In this document: in pieces, positions 35,694-45,333 of the stretch
Position numbering within the stretch: the first letter of the stretch is position 1
Layout: every line of letters starts with the position of its first letter
Source of the DNA: Gimesia maris
Lineage (GTDB): Bacteria > Planctomycetota > Planctomycetia > Planctomycetales > Planctomycetaceae
Length of the DNA: 64,000 nt
Direction of reading: 5' to 3'
NCBI RefSeq assembly: GCF_008298035.1
Contig: NZ_CP042910.1
Span: forward strand, 5,099,001-5,163,000
Position numbers and translations under genes: made by a program
Notes under the pieces: generated by a model
The model's database searches: none
The model's input: only the letters and a program-made list of their open reading frames with translations
Told to the model about the DNA's origin: nothing

Positions 35694-36716
35694 ATGCGAA
35701 ACTCTTCTTTCTGCCGTTATCTTCCCCGGATGTATCGTCGTCATGCTTTTACATTAATCGAACTTTTGGTCGTCATTGCCATTATCGCGATCCTGGTCGC
35801 TTTGTTGCTTCCGGCAGTCCAGCAGGCACGGGAAGCCGCCCGACGGTCATCCTGCAAAAATAATCTAAAGCAACTCGCACTCGCATTACAGAACTACCAT
35901 TCGACCTATGATGTTTTCCCCCCTGGTAGTGCAAACGGTGCCGGCGATAACCCGAACGGAGCCCATGGATCAGGGGCGGTCGCCATCGGGGGTTCCTGGA
36001 TTCTCATGATCCTCGCCAACCTGGAGCAGTCTGCCATGTTCGACGATTTCATGACCATCGCCAATGAACGCAACGAAGTACAGGACTGGCTGGGAAATGG
36101 AACTTATACCTCACAGGGCATGGAGGTTGGCAGTAAACCGTACAACGCCATGTTGTGTCCGTCACACCCAGTCAATCGAGAGCAGTTTGGCAACGGAACC
36201 GGTCTGGAACACCTGGCCCGGGGAAATTATGCAGCCAACTACGGGAAAGCCGGATATGGGCGTGTGCATACCAATGATGCTAAAATTGGTGGCATCTTCG
36301 GGAATAATTCCAGTATCTCCATTCGAGATATTAAAGACGGTACTACCAACACGCTGGCTTTAAGCGAACTGAAGTTTCGACTGCAAAGTTCCTCCGGCCC
36401 TTCCAGTCAGGATACTCGAGGTACCTGGCCATACGGAGTGATGGGTGCGAATATTTTCAGCACTCAGACCGGCCCTAACAGCACCACTCCGGACGGAATC
36501 TGGGGCTGTCGCAGTTACCCCGATGAAGGAATGCCCTGTATCCAGATCGGGTCACCTTATACCGAAATGTATTCCGCTGCACGCAGCTATCATGCCGGTG
36601 GAGTTCAGGGAGCCATGGCCGATGGTTCGGTAAGATTTTTCTCAGATAATATCGACATGACACTCTGGCACGCGTTGAGCACACGCGGCGGGCGGGAAGT
36701 CATCGAAAACTTTTAA
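35694..36716 (+). CDS. DUF1559 protein with prepilin-type N-terminal signal
   Basis: 340 residues from ATG 35694 (AAGGA ten bases upstream). Residues 13-45 carry a type IV pilin-like leader: RRHAFTLIELLVVIAIIAILVALLLPAVQQAREAARR, with the G/A-FTLIE processing site. The DUF1559 domain follows (about 50-335): NLKQLALALQNYHSTYDVFPPG, GSWILMILANLEQ, NTLALSELKF and the C-terminal SYHAGGVQGAMADGSVRFFSDNID. These pseudopilin-like proteins are extraordinarily expanded in planctomycetes; function is unsettled. Paired with a lipoprotein gene downstream, the usual planctomycete arrangement. Confidence 0.92.
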   Translation: MRNSSFCRYLPRMYRRHAFTLIELLVVIAIIAILVALLLPAVQQAREAARRSSCKNNLKQLALALQNYHSTYDVFPPGSANGAGDNPNGAHGSGAVAIGGSWILMILANLEQSAMFDDFMTIANERNEVQDWLGNGTYTSQGMEVGSKPYNAMLCPSHPVNREQFGNGTGLEHLARGNYAANYGKAGYGRVHTNDAKIGGIFGNNSSISIRDIKDGTTNTLALSELKFRLQSSSGPSSQDTRGTWPYGVMGANIFSTQTGPNSTTPDGIWGCRSYPDEGMPCIQIGSPYTEMYSAARSYHAGGVQGAMADGSVRFFSDNIDMTLWHALSTRGGREVIENF

Positions 36717-36740
36717 AGGTATCTTTCCATCGTCTTCTTA

Positions 36741-36780
36741 AGGCAGTATTGAAAACAGGACCATTCAATACTGCCTGTTT
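36741..36780 (+). terminator. Terminator-like hairpin after the DUF1559 gene
   Basis: Perfect 13-bp stem (36741-36753 with 36764-36776) and 10-base loop, followed by GTTT and a T-rich stretch. It lies 25 bases after the stop, so the lipoprotein gene at 36853 may be expressed by readthrough or from its own promoter. Confidence 0.75.
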
Positions 36781-36852
36781 ACCTTTTCAGTTTCTACTGA
36801 GTCATTCTTATCGTGAACTCAGTTGGAATCCGATTCAGCATGAAGCAATATC

Positions 36853-37347
36853 ATGATATTCCAGAATCCTCACTTCATCCAATTTTGTCTGCTGCTCAGT
36901 CTTGCTTCCACCCTGACTGGCTGCGGTAACGACGGTAATGTACCCGTTTTTCCCACAAGTGGCGTAGTGCTCTATGATGGAAAGCCGATGGCCGGAGGCG
37001 GGGCCATTTCATTTGTCCCACTCACTCCCCAAAAAGGCAAGGCCGCCGGCGGCACCATTAATGAAGACGGTTCATTCGTGATGTCTACGTATGGCGAAGG
37101 AGATGGTTCCGCCGCCGGTGAATTCCGGGTCACAATTTACCAGTCCACTTCACAGGAACCGGATACCGAATCCATGCCCGTTGACGGACAAGCGGAAGGG
37201 GCAAAAGTCACAGAGCCGATTCAAATTGTGGAAAAAGATGACATCATCCCGCCCATCTATTCCGATGCAACCAAATCACCGGTCAAAGTAAATATCGATC
37301 CAAACGGGAACAACGAGTCATTGAAAATTGAACTTGAGCGCATGTAA
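36853..37347 (+). CDS. Small lipoprotein with carboxypeptidase-regulatory-like fold
   Basis: 164 residues. Signal with lipobox LTGC near residue 24. The mature protein begins with the planctomycete pattern VFPTSGVVLYDGKPMAGGGAISFVPL, followed by GGTINEDGSFVMSTYGEGDGSAAGEFRVTIYQ, the strand pattern of a beta-sandwich (transthyretin/carboxypeptidase regulatory type). Such proteins regularly follow DUF1559 genes in this phylum and may act with them at the envelope. The stop is three bases from the convergent DUF1501 gene. Confidence 0.83.
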   Translation: MIFQNPHFIQFCLLLSLASTLTGCGNDGNVPVFPTSGVVLYDGKPMAGGGAISFVPLTPQKGKAAGGTINEDGSFVMSTYGEGDGSAAGEFRVTIYQSTSQEPDTESMPVDGQAEGAKVTEPIQIVEKDDIIPPIYSDATKSPVKVNIDPNGNNESLKIELERM

Positions 37348-37350
37348 CGA

Positions 37351-38811
37351 TCAGCTCAGAATCCCCTTGACCACGTGGGCCTCTTCGACTCCCGTCAGTT
37401 TGGCATCCAGGCCGCGATAAGGGTAGGTCAGTCGCCGATGATCTATGCCCATGCAGTGCAGAATCGTCGCGTTCATATCGCGGATGTGAACCGGGTTCTC
37501 GACAATGTTGTAACAGAAGTCATCCGTTTTGCCGTATTCAAACCCCTGTTTAATTCCGCCGCCAGCCATCCAGATTGAGAAGCAGCGCCCGTGATGGTCG
37601 CGGCCCGAACTCGGACTCCCAATCTTGCCCTGGCTGTAAACGGTGCGACCGAATTCACCTCCCCAGATCACCAGCGTCTCATCCAACAGACCTCGCTGCT
37701 TCAGATCTTTGACCAGAGCCGCTGAAGGTTGATCCACGTCCAGGCACTGGTTCGGCAACTGGCTCTTCAGTGAAACATGCTGATCCCAGCCGCGATGAAA
37801 CAACTGCACGAATCGCACGCCTCGTTCGGTCATCCGCCGGGCCAGCAGACAATTCGCAGCGAAGCTTCCCGGCTTACGCACTTCGGGACCATACATTTCA
37901 AATGTTTTTTCGGTCTCGCTCGACAAATCCATCAGTCCGGGCACCGAAGTCTGCATCCGGTAAGCCATCTCATACGAATTGATCCGCGCCTGAATTTCCG
38001 GATCGCCAATTTCTTCCGCCTGTCCCCGGTTCAGCGTGGCCAGATCGTCTAACAGTTTCCGTCGCTGTTTGCGATCAATGCCCGCCGGATTTGACAGGTA
38101 CAATACCGGACTCGATCCAGGACGCAGTTTGACTCCCTGGTGACTGGGAGGCAGAAAACCCGATCCCCACAGCCGATCGAACAGAGGCTGCCCGGGGTTC
38201 TTGCCGGTGCCCTGAGACAGCATTACCATATAAGCGGGCAGATTTTCGTTTTCACTACCCAGTCCATAACTGAGCCACGACCCCAGACTCGCATGGCCGA
38301 TCTGCTGGGAACCCGTATTGATAAACGTAATCGCCGGGTCGTGATTGATCGCTTCGGTATGCACCGATTTGACAATCGTAATGTCATCGGCAATCGTCTG
38401 CGTATAAGGCAGCCGCTCGCTGATCCAGGTCTGATGCTCACCACATTGTTTCATCTCCCAGAAAGGAGCGACGACAGGAAACGATTTCTGCCGCGCCGTC
38501 ATCCCGGTCACCCGCTGCGTTCCCTTCACAGAATCAGGCAGATCCGATCCATGCAGCTTGCGCAGTACCGGTTTATAATCAAACAGATCGACGTGCGAAG
38601 GGCCGCCCGACTGAAACAGATAGATAATCCGCTTCGCTTTGGGCGCAATCTTCTTCACCCCCACGGGGATCGTTGTCTCTGCCTGCGCGCTCCCGTTAAA
38701 CAACTCCGGCTGCAACAGGCTCGCCAGCGCCGCACCACCGATGCCGCGAGCCGAGCGGCCCAGCAACGTCCGACGCGTCACATTTCGTTCATATTCAAAT
38801 ACAGGATCCAT
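37351..38811 (-). CDS. DUF1501 protein, Tat-exported
   Basis: 486 residues. Twin-arginine-type signal at 12-35 ([21 protein letters not shown]). The DUF1501 (sulfatase-like alkaline phosphatase fold) domain fills the rest: [120 protein letters not shown] and [19 protein letters not shown]. Asp and His residues of a metal site are present. It begins two bases after the DUF1549 gene, the standard planctomycete pair. Biochemical function unproven. Confidence 0.92.
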   Translation of the reverse strand: MDPVFEYERNVTRRTLLGRSARGIGGAALASLLQPELFNGSAQAETTIPVGVKKIAPKAKRIIYLFQSGGPSHVDLFDYKPVLRKLHGSDLPDSVKGTQRVTGMTARQKSFPVVAPFWEMKQCGEHQTWISERLPYTQTIADDITIVKSVHTEAINHDPAITFINTGSQQIGHASLGSWLSYGLGSENENLPAYMVMLSQGTGKNPGQPLFDRLWGSGFLPPSHQGVKLRPGSSPVLYLSNPAGIDRKQRRKLLDDLATLNRGQAEEIGDPEIQARINSYEMAYRMQTSVPGLMDLSSETEKTFEMYGPEVRKPGSFAANCLLARRMTERGVRFVQLFHRGWDQHVSLKSQLPNQCLDVDQPSAALVKDLKQRGLLDETLVIWGGEFGRTVYSQGKIGSPSSGRDHHGRCFSIWMAGGGIKQGFEYGKTDDFCYNIVENPVHIRDMNATILHCMGIDHRRLTYPYRGLDAKLTGVEEAHVVKGILS

Positions 38812-38813
38812 GC

Positions 38814-41800
38814 TTATCCCCGTGTGATAAATTCGTAGGTATTGAAAATCATGCTCGCCACGGTCGTCCAGGCAGCCGCTTCCGCCACAGGCAGACCTTG
38901 ATCGCGCTGCGATTCTCCCTGATTCAACAGCGCCACAGCCGCACCTTCATTCGCCTGATAGTTCTTCAACTCACGCTGGTAGGCGGCCCGAACCGTTTTC
39001 AGTTCCCATTCTTCAGGAGCACGCCCCAATGCCTCCTCATAGGCAAAGCGGATACGCGAGTCGATCTCGTCTCCCCCCTCTTTTATGATCCGTTCTGCAT
39101 AATTGCGTGAGGCTTCTACAAACTGCACATCGTTCAGCAACACCAGCGACTGCAGCGGCGTATTCGTACGGGCGCGACTCACGAGACAGACTTCGCGATT
39201 CGGCGCATCAAAGGTCTGCATGTTCGGCGGAGGCACCGTTCGTTTCCAGTAGGTATACATGCTCCGGCGGTACAGTTTCTCGCCATGATCCTGCACGAAG
39301 ACCTGCGCCGTCGCCGGGGAACTTCCATAATGACTCACTTCCCGCCACAAACCTTCCGGCTGATACGGGTTCACACTCGCGCCTCCCACTCGCTCGACCA
39401 GCAGACCGGAAACATCCAGCGTCGCATCTCGAATCACTTCCGCCTGTAACCGGAACCGGGCACCGCGGGCCAGTAACCGGTTCTGCGGATCATCTTTCCA
39501 GAGTTCGGGTGTACCCTCGGAAGACTGCTGGTAGGTCGCCGAGAGCAGAATCTTCCGCAGAATGTGTTTCACATCCCAACCCTGCTCATAAAATTCGACC
39601 GCCAGCCAGTCCAGCAACTGGGGATGCGTGGGAGGGTCTCCCTGTGAACCGAAGTCCGCCGTCGTAGATACGATACCCTGCCCGAACAGCATTTCCCAGA
39701 ACCGATTCACCGCCACGCGAGTCGTCAGTGGATTCTCCCGGGCGGTCAGCCATTCCGCTAACGCCAATCGGTTTCCAGGATTCTGCTCAGGCACTCCCGG
39801 TAAAAAGCCCGGCACTCCCGTACTGACTTTGACGGTGGGCTGATCGTATTGTCCACGATCTAAAATATACGTTTCGCGGGGTTTCGTAGCCTTATTCATG
39901 ACCATCGTCTCAAACTCATCGGTCAACATCTGACGGCGTTCTTTGAGATTCTCCAGTTGATACCACAGGTTTTTGAACTCGGGGGCAATCTGACTGTAAT
40001 ACAGCTGCAGAGCAGTCGTTTGTCTTTCAGCGCGGTCATGCCGAGGAACGGACAAGATTTTCTGAATCTCGACCGGAATATTCGTGCCATCATCCACACC
40101 GGATATCCCAAAGATTTTGTAATCTCCGGCCATTAACCGCTGACCGTACCGAAATTTTCCATCTCCCCAAACCAGCATGACTGTGAGATAGGAGGCGTCT
40201 TTTGTTGCATAAGGTCGATCGAACGTGACCGTCAGATTCTGCTGACTCTGATTTTGTGGCGCGGGCGACCAGCCCGTATGATCGCGCGGGTCCAGGCAGC
40301 CTTCCACAGGATAATCAGGATGCGAAGCACTCGCCGTTAACCTGGCCACCTTTAACATCGCATACAGGTCAACCTGATCAGAGGGAACCGACGTTCCGGA
40401 AACAGCAAAACTGGTTAACAGAAATCCCCCCTCTAATGACCCTGGCTTACCATGGCCGATACTACTGCGGGGCATTTTTTCATTGGGATAAAATACGATT
40501 CGTAAGCCGGTTAGTTTTTCCACTCCGGGCTTGATCTTCAATGAAATGGAGGGAGAGCGTCCGCTGGGAGATAACGCGAGTACGTGCCCCTCTTCACTGA
40601 TTTCAAATTCGGTACGGGTATTCGGGTCCGAAATCTTGACCACTTCCAGTTCGTGCAGTTTTAAATCTTTTCCGCGCTGTGACAATTCCAGACGGGCCTG
40701 CTTTTCCCACTCAGCCAGCCGGACTGCATCGGGGTGATTCAACCTGGACTGGATCTGTGTAATTTCCTGATCGAGCGCCTTCAGTTCTGCAGCCGCAAAG
40801 GAAATTTCTGTTTTCACTTTTATTTTGGGGCCCGAGTTGATGCCGAAGTTACCGTCCAGCCCTTTATCTTCGAGCGTATTGAAGTACGCGTAAAACTGAT
40901 AAAAGTCTTTCATCGTAATCGGATCGTATTTATGATCGTGACACTGGGCACAGCCCATGGTCAGCCCCATGAAGACTTCGGAAGTCGTCTTCACCCGATC
41001 GACGGTGTAGTTGACCAGATTCTCTTCGGGGATCGTCCCCCCTTCGTGGGTAATCATATGATTACGGTTAAAACCGGTCGCCACTTTCTGCCAGTCCGTC
41101 GCGCCGGGCAGCAGATCGCCGGCAATCTGTTCCGTGATGAATTCATCGTACGGTTTGTTTTTATAAAAGGCGTCGATCACCCAGTCGCGCCACAGCCACA
41201 TGTGACGGCCGCCATCTATCGAATACCCGTTCGTATCCGCATAGCGGGCCAGGTCCAGCCATTTGAGTGTCATCCGCTCTGCATATTGTGGTGATTCCAG
41301 CAGACGATCAACCAGTTTATCATAAGCACGGGGATCCTCTGATTTCACAAACGCATCCACTTCCTCTTTCGAGGGAGGCAATCCCAGCAGATCCAGATAC
41401 AGTCGGCGCACCAGCGTCCGCTTGTCTGCGGGCTTCGCTGGTTTCAAGCCCGCTTGTTCCAGACGCGCCAGCACGAAATAGTCGATCTCATTCTGCGGCC
41501 AGTCTTTCTGTTTCACTTCCGGCAAGGCAGCCCGTTCCGGTTTAATGTAGGCCCAGTGTTCCTGCCACGTCGCGCCCTGCGCAACCCACTGTTTCAACAG
41601 TTCGATTTCCGCCGGTTTCAGTTTCTTACCAGACTCTGCCGGTGGCATCTGCATGTCGGGATCATTGTACAGGATGCGTTCAATCAGCGCACTCGCTTTG
41701 AGATTGCCGGGCACAATCACCGACTCAAAAGCGCCCGCTTTCGTATCCAGACGCAGGTCACCTTCCCGATGTTTCTCATCCGGTCCGTGACAGAAAAAAC

Positions 41801-41966
41801 AGTTATTGGAAAGAATCGGCCGGATATCGCGACTGAAGTCGACTGTCGCCTCAGTTTTCGCAGCCGGAGCCGACTGCTTTTCGTCCGCAAACAGTGTCAG
41901 ACAGGAAATGCCAACCAGCAGCAGTGGCAGCCAGTGCCGCAGAGAAAGGGTACGCATACTTATCAT
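38814..41966 (-). CDS. Planctomycete cytochrome c-like DUF1549/DUF1553 protein
   Basis: 1050 residues. Signal peptide about 8-27. Domains in order: PSCyt1 with [20 protein letters not shown] (CxxCH haem motif near residue 56), and DUF1549 (about 155-365; [30 protein letters not shown] with a second CxxCH). A coiled-coil and a beta-rich middle (about 390-700) follow, then DUF1553 (about 765-1035; [29 protein letters not shown]). Probably an extracytoplasmic redox or sugar-linked enzyme; the role is not established. Transcribed with the DUF1501 gene. The carbohydrate link is family-level inference. Confidence 0.93.
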   Translation of the reverse strand: MISMRTLSLRHWLPLLLVGISCLTLFADEKQSAPAAKTEATVDFSRDIRPILSNNCFFCHGPDEKHREGDLRLDTKAGAFESVIVPGNLKASALIERILYNDPDMQMPPAESGKKLKPAEIELLKQWVAQGATWQEHWAYIKPERAALPEVKQKDWPQNEIDYFVLARLEQAGLKPAKPADKRTLVRRLYLDLLGLPPSKEEVDAFVKSEDPRAYDKLVDRLLESPQYAERMTLKWLDLARYADTNGYSIDGGRHMWLWRDWVIDAFYKNKPYDEFITEQIAGDLLPGATDWQKVATGFNRNHMITHEGGTIPEENLVNYTVDRVKTTSEVFMGLTMGCAQCHDHKYDPITMKDFYQFYAYFNTLEDKGLDGNFGINSGPKIKVKTEISFAAAELKALDQEITQIQSRLNHPDAVRLAEWEKQARLELSQRGKDLKLHELEVVKISDPNTRTEFEISEEGHVLALSPSGRSPSISLKIKPGVEKLTGLRIVFYPNEKMPRSSIGHGKPGSLEGGFLLTSFAVSGTSVPSDQVDLYAMLKVARLTASASHPDYPVEGCLDPRDHTGWSPAPQNQSQQNLTVTFDRPYATKDASYLTVMLVWGDGKFRYGQRLMAGDYKIFGISGVDDGTNIPVEIQKILSVPRHDRAERQTTALQLYYSQIAPEFKNLWYQLENLKERRQMLTDEFETMVMNKATKPRETYILDRGQYDQPTVKVSTGVPGFLPGVPEQNPGNRLALAEWLTARENPLTTRVAVNRFWEMLFGQGIVSTTADFGSQGDPPTHPQLLDWLAVEFYEQGWDVKHILRKILLSATYQQSSEGTPELWKDDPQNRLLARGARFRLQAEVIRDATLDVSGLLVERVGGASVNPYQPEGLWREVSHYGSSPATAQVFVQDHGEKLYRRSMYTYWKRTVPPPNMQTFDAPNREVCLVSRARTNTPLQSLVLLNDVQFVEASRNYAERIIKEGGDEIDSRIRFAYEEALGRAPEEWELKTVRAAYQRELKNYQANEGAAVALLNQGESQRDQGLPVAEAAAWTTVASMIFNTYEFITRG

Positions 41967-42198
41967 GCCCTGTGTTTTTAAGCTGAATTCGATCCTGGTG
42001 CGTCTCTTAAGAACCGGAACATGCCATCATGGTCCGGGAGAACAGGTGGGTCCCAGCAAGCGGATCGTAATATTGATCTTAAAGCCTGTGAATAACGCCT
42101 GTCAAGCTACGATGTCGGCGGAGAGGAGCATTTCAATCGACTCACTGGAAATGCCACTCCGAGTTGAACGATCCACTTAATCAGACACAGAAAACACA
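41967..42198. other. Upstream region of the DUF1549 operon
   Basis: Together with the terminator it separates the DUF1549 gene from the aldehyde dehydrogenase gene (about 307 bases in all). No ORF or strong promoter is visible on the minus strand. Confidence 0.35.
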
Positions 42199-42240
42199 AA
42201 AACCCGCCAGCGTTTCAAACAAAAGAACACTGGCGGGTTT
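42194..42240 (-). terminator. Rho-independent terminator of the aldehyde dehydrogenase gene
   Basis: On the minus strand AAACCCGCCAG (42240-42230) pairs with CTGGCGGGTTT (42210-42200) over 11 bp with a 19-base loop, followed by TTGTGTTTT. It lies about 34 bases after the stop at 42274. Confidence 0.85.
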
Positions 42241-42273
42241 CCCGTAGTTTTCAAAGTGAAAAAGCAGCCCTGT

Positions 42274-43767
42274 TTACAGAGGACGTACGACGGACAGACT
42301 CCGCCAGTAATCAAACAGCGTTTCGACAGATAGTACGCCGCCCCCCATGCCGCTCTTATTGATACCGCCATAAGGAATACCGTGGGCAAACACATTATGA
42401 GCGTTAATCCAGCTGTTGCCCGCACACATGGCTTCGGCAACACGGGCGGCGCGTGACAGATCGGACGTCCAGACACTGTTGGCCAGACCATAATCCGTGC
42501 TGTTGGTCATTTCAATCGCCTGCTCTTCATTTTCAAACGGCGCCAGGAACGCCACCGGTCCGAAGATTTCTTCACGGGCGGCCACGTTGTCCAGTGTCCC
42601 CGCCAGCAGAGCCGGTTTGACATAGTAGCCTTCGTAACCGGGAACTTGAGCAGCGCCCCCTTCCAGTACGCATTCCGCACCTTCCGCCTGTCCTTTTTCC
42701 AGATAGGAAAGCACGCGCTGATGCTGTTTGGCGTTGACCACCGGCCCCATCTGCGAGGCATCATCCAGCTGATATCCGACCTGTACTTTCTGCAGACGGC
42801 CCACGCATTCATTCACAAATTCATCGTAAATGTTTTTGTGAACCAGCCAGCGGGTCGCATCACAGCAGACCTGACCGGTGTGAAAGGTAATCGCATTCAC
42901 CAGTTTTTCAGCGGTATCGGGAATATCGACATCATTAAAGACGACCGCGGCTCCCTTACCACCCAGTTCCAGTTTGACGGGCACCAGGTTACGACCGCAG
43001 GCTTCCGCCACCATACGACCGACTTCAGGGGAACCGGTGAATGACATGCGTTTCAGCTTGGGGTTCCCCGACAAAGCAGCACCCGCAACAGCACCATCGC
43101 CGGGTACAACGTTGATCACGCCATCGGGAATCCCGACTTCCTTGGCCAGCCGCGCCAGATAGATGGCGGACATCGGGGTATCTTCGGCTGGCTTGATCAC
43201 CACCGTATTACCGGCAGCCAGAGCGGGCGCAATTCCCCAGCCAATCAGCAAAAAGGGAAAGTTCCATGGGAAGATGAATCCGCATGCACCGTACGGCTGA
43301 CGCACGGTCCATGCTTCGTGATTCTTAACCGCCAGTACCGACCGTCGCTGGACGTGTTGCGCCAGATCGGCAAAGTAACGAATCGTATCGACAAAGTTCT
43401 GCACATCCCCTTGCGCCTGACCTTCGATTTTGCCGGCGTCCAGTGACTCCAGTTGCGCAATCACATGCTTCTGTTGTTCGACAGCATCTGCCAGACGATG
43501 CAGCAGTGCACTGCGTTCATTCTGTGGAAGTTTGGCCCAGCCGGTTTTGCGGAACGCGGCGTCCGCCACATCAACGGCCATATCCACGTCAGCGGCCTGA
43601 AAATTGAAGACTTCCGCCAGCTGTTTTCCCGAACCGGGATCGGACGTCACGAAGGTCTCGCCTCCCGTGGATTCGATCTCTTTTCCGCCGACGACTCCTC
43701 TGAGTGGTCCTCCTTCCAGAAAGGCCTGGACTTCGGGATACAGATCATTCGCTGTAGTTGTTGACAT
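42274..43767 (-). CDS. NAD(P)-dependent aldehyde dehydrogenase (betaine-aldehyde-dehydrogenase-like)
   Basis: 497 residues, normal ALDH length. Motifs: FIFPWNFPFLLIGWGIAPALAAGNTVVIKPAEDTP (about 160-195), FTGSPEVGRMVAEACG (NAD binding), the catalytic Glu in VKLELGGKGAAVV (about 263-275), and the catalytic Cys in FHTGQVCCDATRWLV (about 295-309). EIFGPVAFLAPF and the C-terminal GIPYGGINKSGMGG complete the family pattern. It oxidises an aldehyde to the acid in the cytoplasm. Similar to betaine and related aldehyde dehydrogenases, but no choline or betaine genes are adjacent. Its own terminator follows. Confidence 0.93.
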   Translation of the reverse strand: MSTTTANDLYPEVQAFLEGGPLRGVVGGKEIESTGGETFVTSDPGSGKQLAEVFNFQAADVDMAVDVADAAFRKTGWAKLPQNERSALLHRLADAVEQQKHVIAQLESLDAGKIEGQAQGDVQNFVDTIRYFADLAQHVQRRSVLAVKNHEAWTVRQPYGACGFIFPWNFPFLLIGWGIAPALAAGNTVVIKPAEDTPMSAIYLARLAKEVGIPDGVINVVPGDGAVAGAALSGNPKLKRMSFTGSPEVGRMVAEACGRNLVPVKLELGGKGAAVVFNDVDIPDTAEKLVNAITFHTGQVCCDATRWLVHKNIYDEFVNECVGRLQKVQVGYQLDDASQMGPVVNAKQHQRVLSYLEKGQAEGAECVLEGGAAQVPGYEGYYVKPALLAGTLDNVAAREEIFGPVAFLAPFENEEQAIEMTNSTDYGLANSVWTSDLSRAARVAEAMCAGNSWINAHNVFAHGIPYGGINKSGMGGGVLSVETLFDYWRSLSVVRPL

Positions 43768-44092
43768 CGCGCGCTCCTGTTCAATGAATTTCAGTAAAGA
43801 CTGCTTCGTGCCCCGATCTTCTTAGCATTGCGATGCATGATCCAGGGGCTGATTTCTTGCGTTAATAATTGCCGACCGCTTCCTGCTGCCACAGTTTATC
43901 ATAACTGGAACCAATCCAGATTTTAACTGAAAACGCTTTTTAGTTTGAAGGATGAGAGGGAACTGGTTTTCACCGTTCCGCTATTGTCAAATTTACCCCT
44001 TGTTTTCCGAACGTTGCCAGTCTACGCAATCTAACTTCCTTCTCCACTGGAATGTGGGTCATACTGAATCGCTGCCTGTTAATGTCAGAACA
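43768..44092. other. Intergenic region upstream of the aldehyde dehydrogenase gene
   Basis: 325 bases carrying the promoter side of the aldehyde dehydrogenase gene (-) and the 3' side of the gene at 44093 (-). No hairpin with a T-tract, repeat or credible ORF; a plus-strand frame running into 44344 is a shadow of the neighbouring gene. Confidence 0.4.
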
Positions 44093-45148
44093 CTAAAATG
44101 CCCGATCGGAAGGGGGACGTCTGGCAGGCGGATTTTCATTACGCGGTCTCTGACTTCCACCTGTGACACGCGGAGCAGAGACGTCAATGCGTCGTCCCGT
44201 TCCAGACGACGTTGTATTCTTGAGAAGAACCACATCAGGAATCCGCAGTCGATCTCGCTCATACTTATAATCGAGAAAGCCTTGACCACCAAACAAGCTA
44301 TCAGAATTACCATCGATAAAATTGACTCGCACCTTACCGTCTGAGTAGATTTCTTTGACAATACAATCCTGCCAGTCATACTGAGAATTAATTCCCTGAA
44401 GCTGCATCCCTATCGTGAGTACTGTTCCCGCGGTGACAGGTGAATAACCCTCTTTATAGAGACCTTCTTTCGCTTTATTCAATTTCCACTCCCGAGCATA
44501 ACGACCGCCAAAAGTCTGTGAGTTTACAACAAGAACATCGATAAAGTTTCCTAAACCAGACTCATTCTTGAGCCGATTGATTTCCTGCGTCAGACGAACG
44601 GAGTGCTGTATGCGTTTCTGCTTGAATTCTCTGGCAAACCTACTGTGTTCTTCTTTCACTTCAGGCGGCAGTTGCATCACGGCTTTAATATCATCCTCGT
44701 CTTCAACAATCACCCAATCATCGAATTCTGCAGAAATGATTGCCAGCTCTTTTGCGATCTCATTCAGTCGGGGAATAGCGGCCTTTGCCTGTTCACTATT
44801 TTGAAAAGTGTTAATCAGATCGATCTGCTCATTCTGATAATACTCCAGATCTTTTAAAAGTTTATCGTTAGACCGGGACATCCCCAATGTGCCTCCAATA
44901 TCCTGCCAGTCCATGAAGAACAGACCGTAGATCACAGCCAGCCCGGCAGCACCGAATAAAACAACGCGGAGCATCGATTCGTTACGCTTCCTGGCATTTT
45001 TCCGGGAGCCGGTACGTCGTTTTTCCTTCGGCTTAGAAGCTTCAGCCATGTGTTCTGAGGAAGGTCGCTTCTTGCGACGACGACGGGGATAAGGAGTACT
45101 CACAGAGGGAACACTTTCATCCAGACTCGATTCAACTTGAATAAACAA
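44093..45148 (-). CDS. Single-pass membrane protein of unknown function
   Basis: 351 residues. The N-terminus is a strongly basic cytoplasmic region (about 20-57, with RRRRKKRP and KRRTGSRKNARKR), then one membrane helix (about 59-79). A long extracytoplasmic helical region with coiled-coil character (about 95-205) follows. A small beta domain (about 210-315; FGGRYAREWKLNKAKEGLYKEGY, VKEIYSDGKVRVNFIDGNSDSLFGG) precedes a Pro/Arg-rich tail. It is anchored with a basic, possibly nucleic-acid-binding cytoplasmic segment; no family recognised. Confidence 0.75.
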   Translation of the reverse strand: MFIQVESSLDESVPSVSTPYPRRRRKKRPSSEHMAEASKPKEKRRTGSRKNARKRNESMLRVVLFGAAGLAVIYGLFFMDWQDIGGTLGMSRSNDKLLKDLEYYQNEQIDLINTFQNSEQAKAAIPRLNEIAKELAIISAEFDDWVIVEDEDDIKAVMQLPPEVKEEHSRFAREFKQKRIQHSVRLTQEINRLKNESGLGNFIDVLVVNSQTFGGRYAREWKLNKAKEGLYKEGYSPVTAGTVLTIGMQLQGINSQYDWQDCIVKEIYSDGKVRVNFIDGNSDSLFGGQGFLDYKYERDRLRIPDVVLLKNTTSSGTGRRIDVSAPRVTGGSQRPRNENPPARRPPSDRAF

Positions 45149-45333
45149 TGGTCAAGTGATACGGGTCCATTCTATATACACGCGTAGCTACAGGTCAACA
45201 ATTGAATACACTGTTTGACAAATTGAAACTCGAGAGCGCATCACGTTAAACCATAGCGACTCTCGCTCGATTAGACCCGGTTCAAACGGACCTGGAGACG
45301 CTACAGCAAAACTGGCCACAGTCTCGACGGATT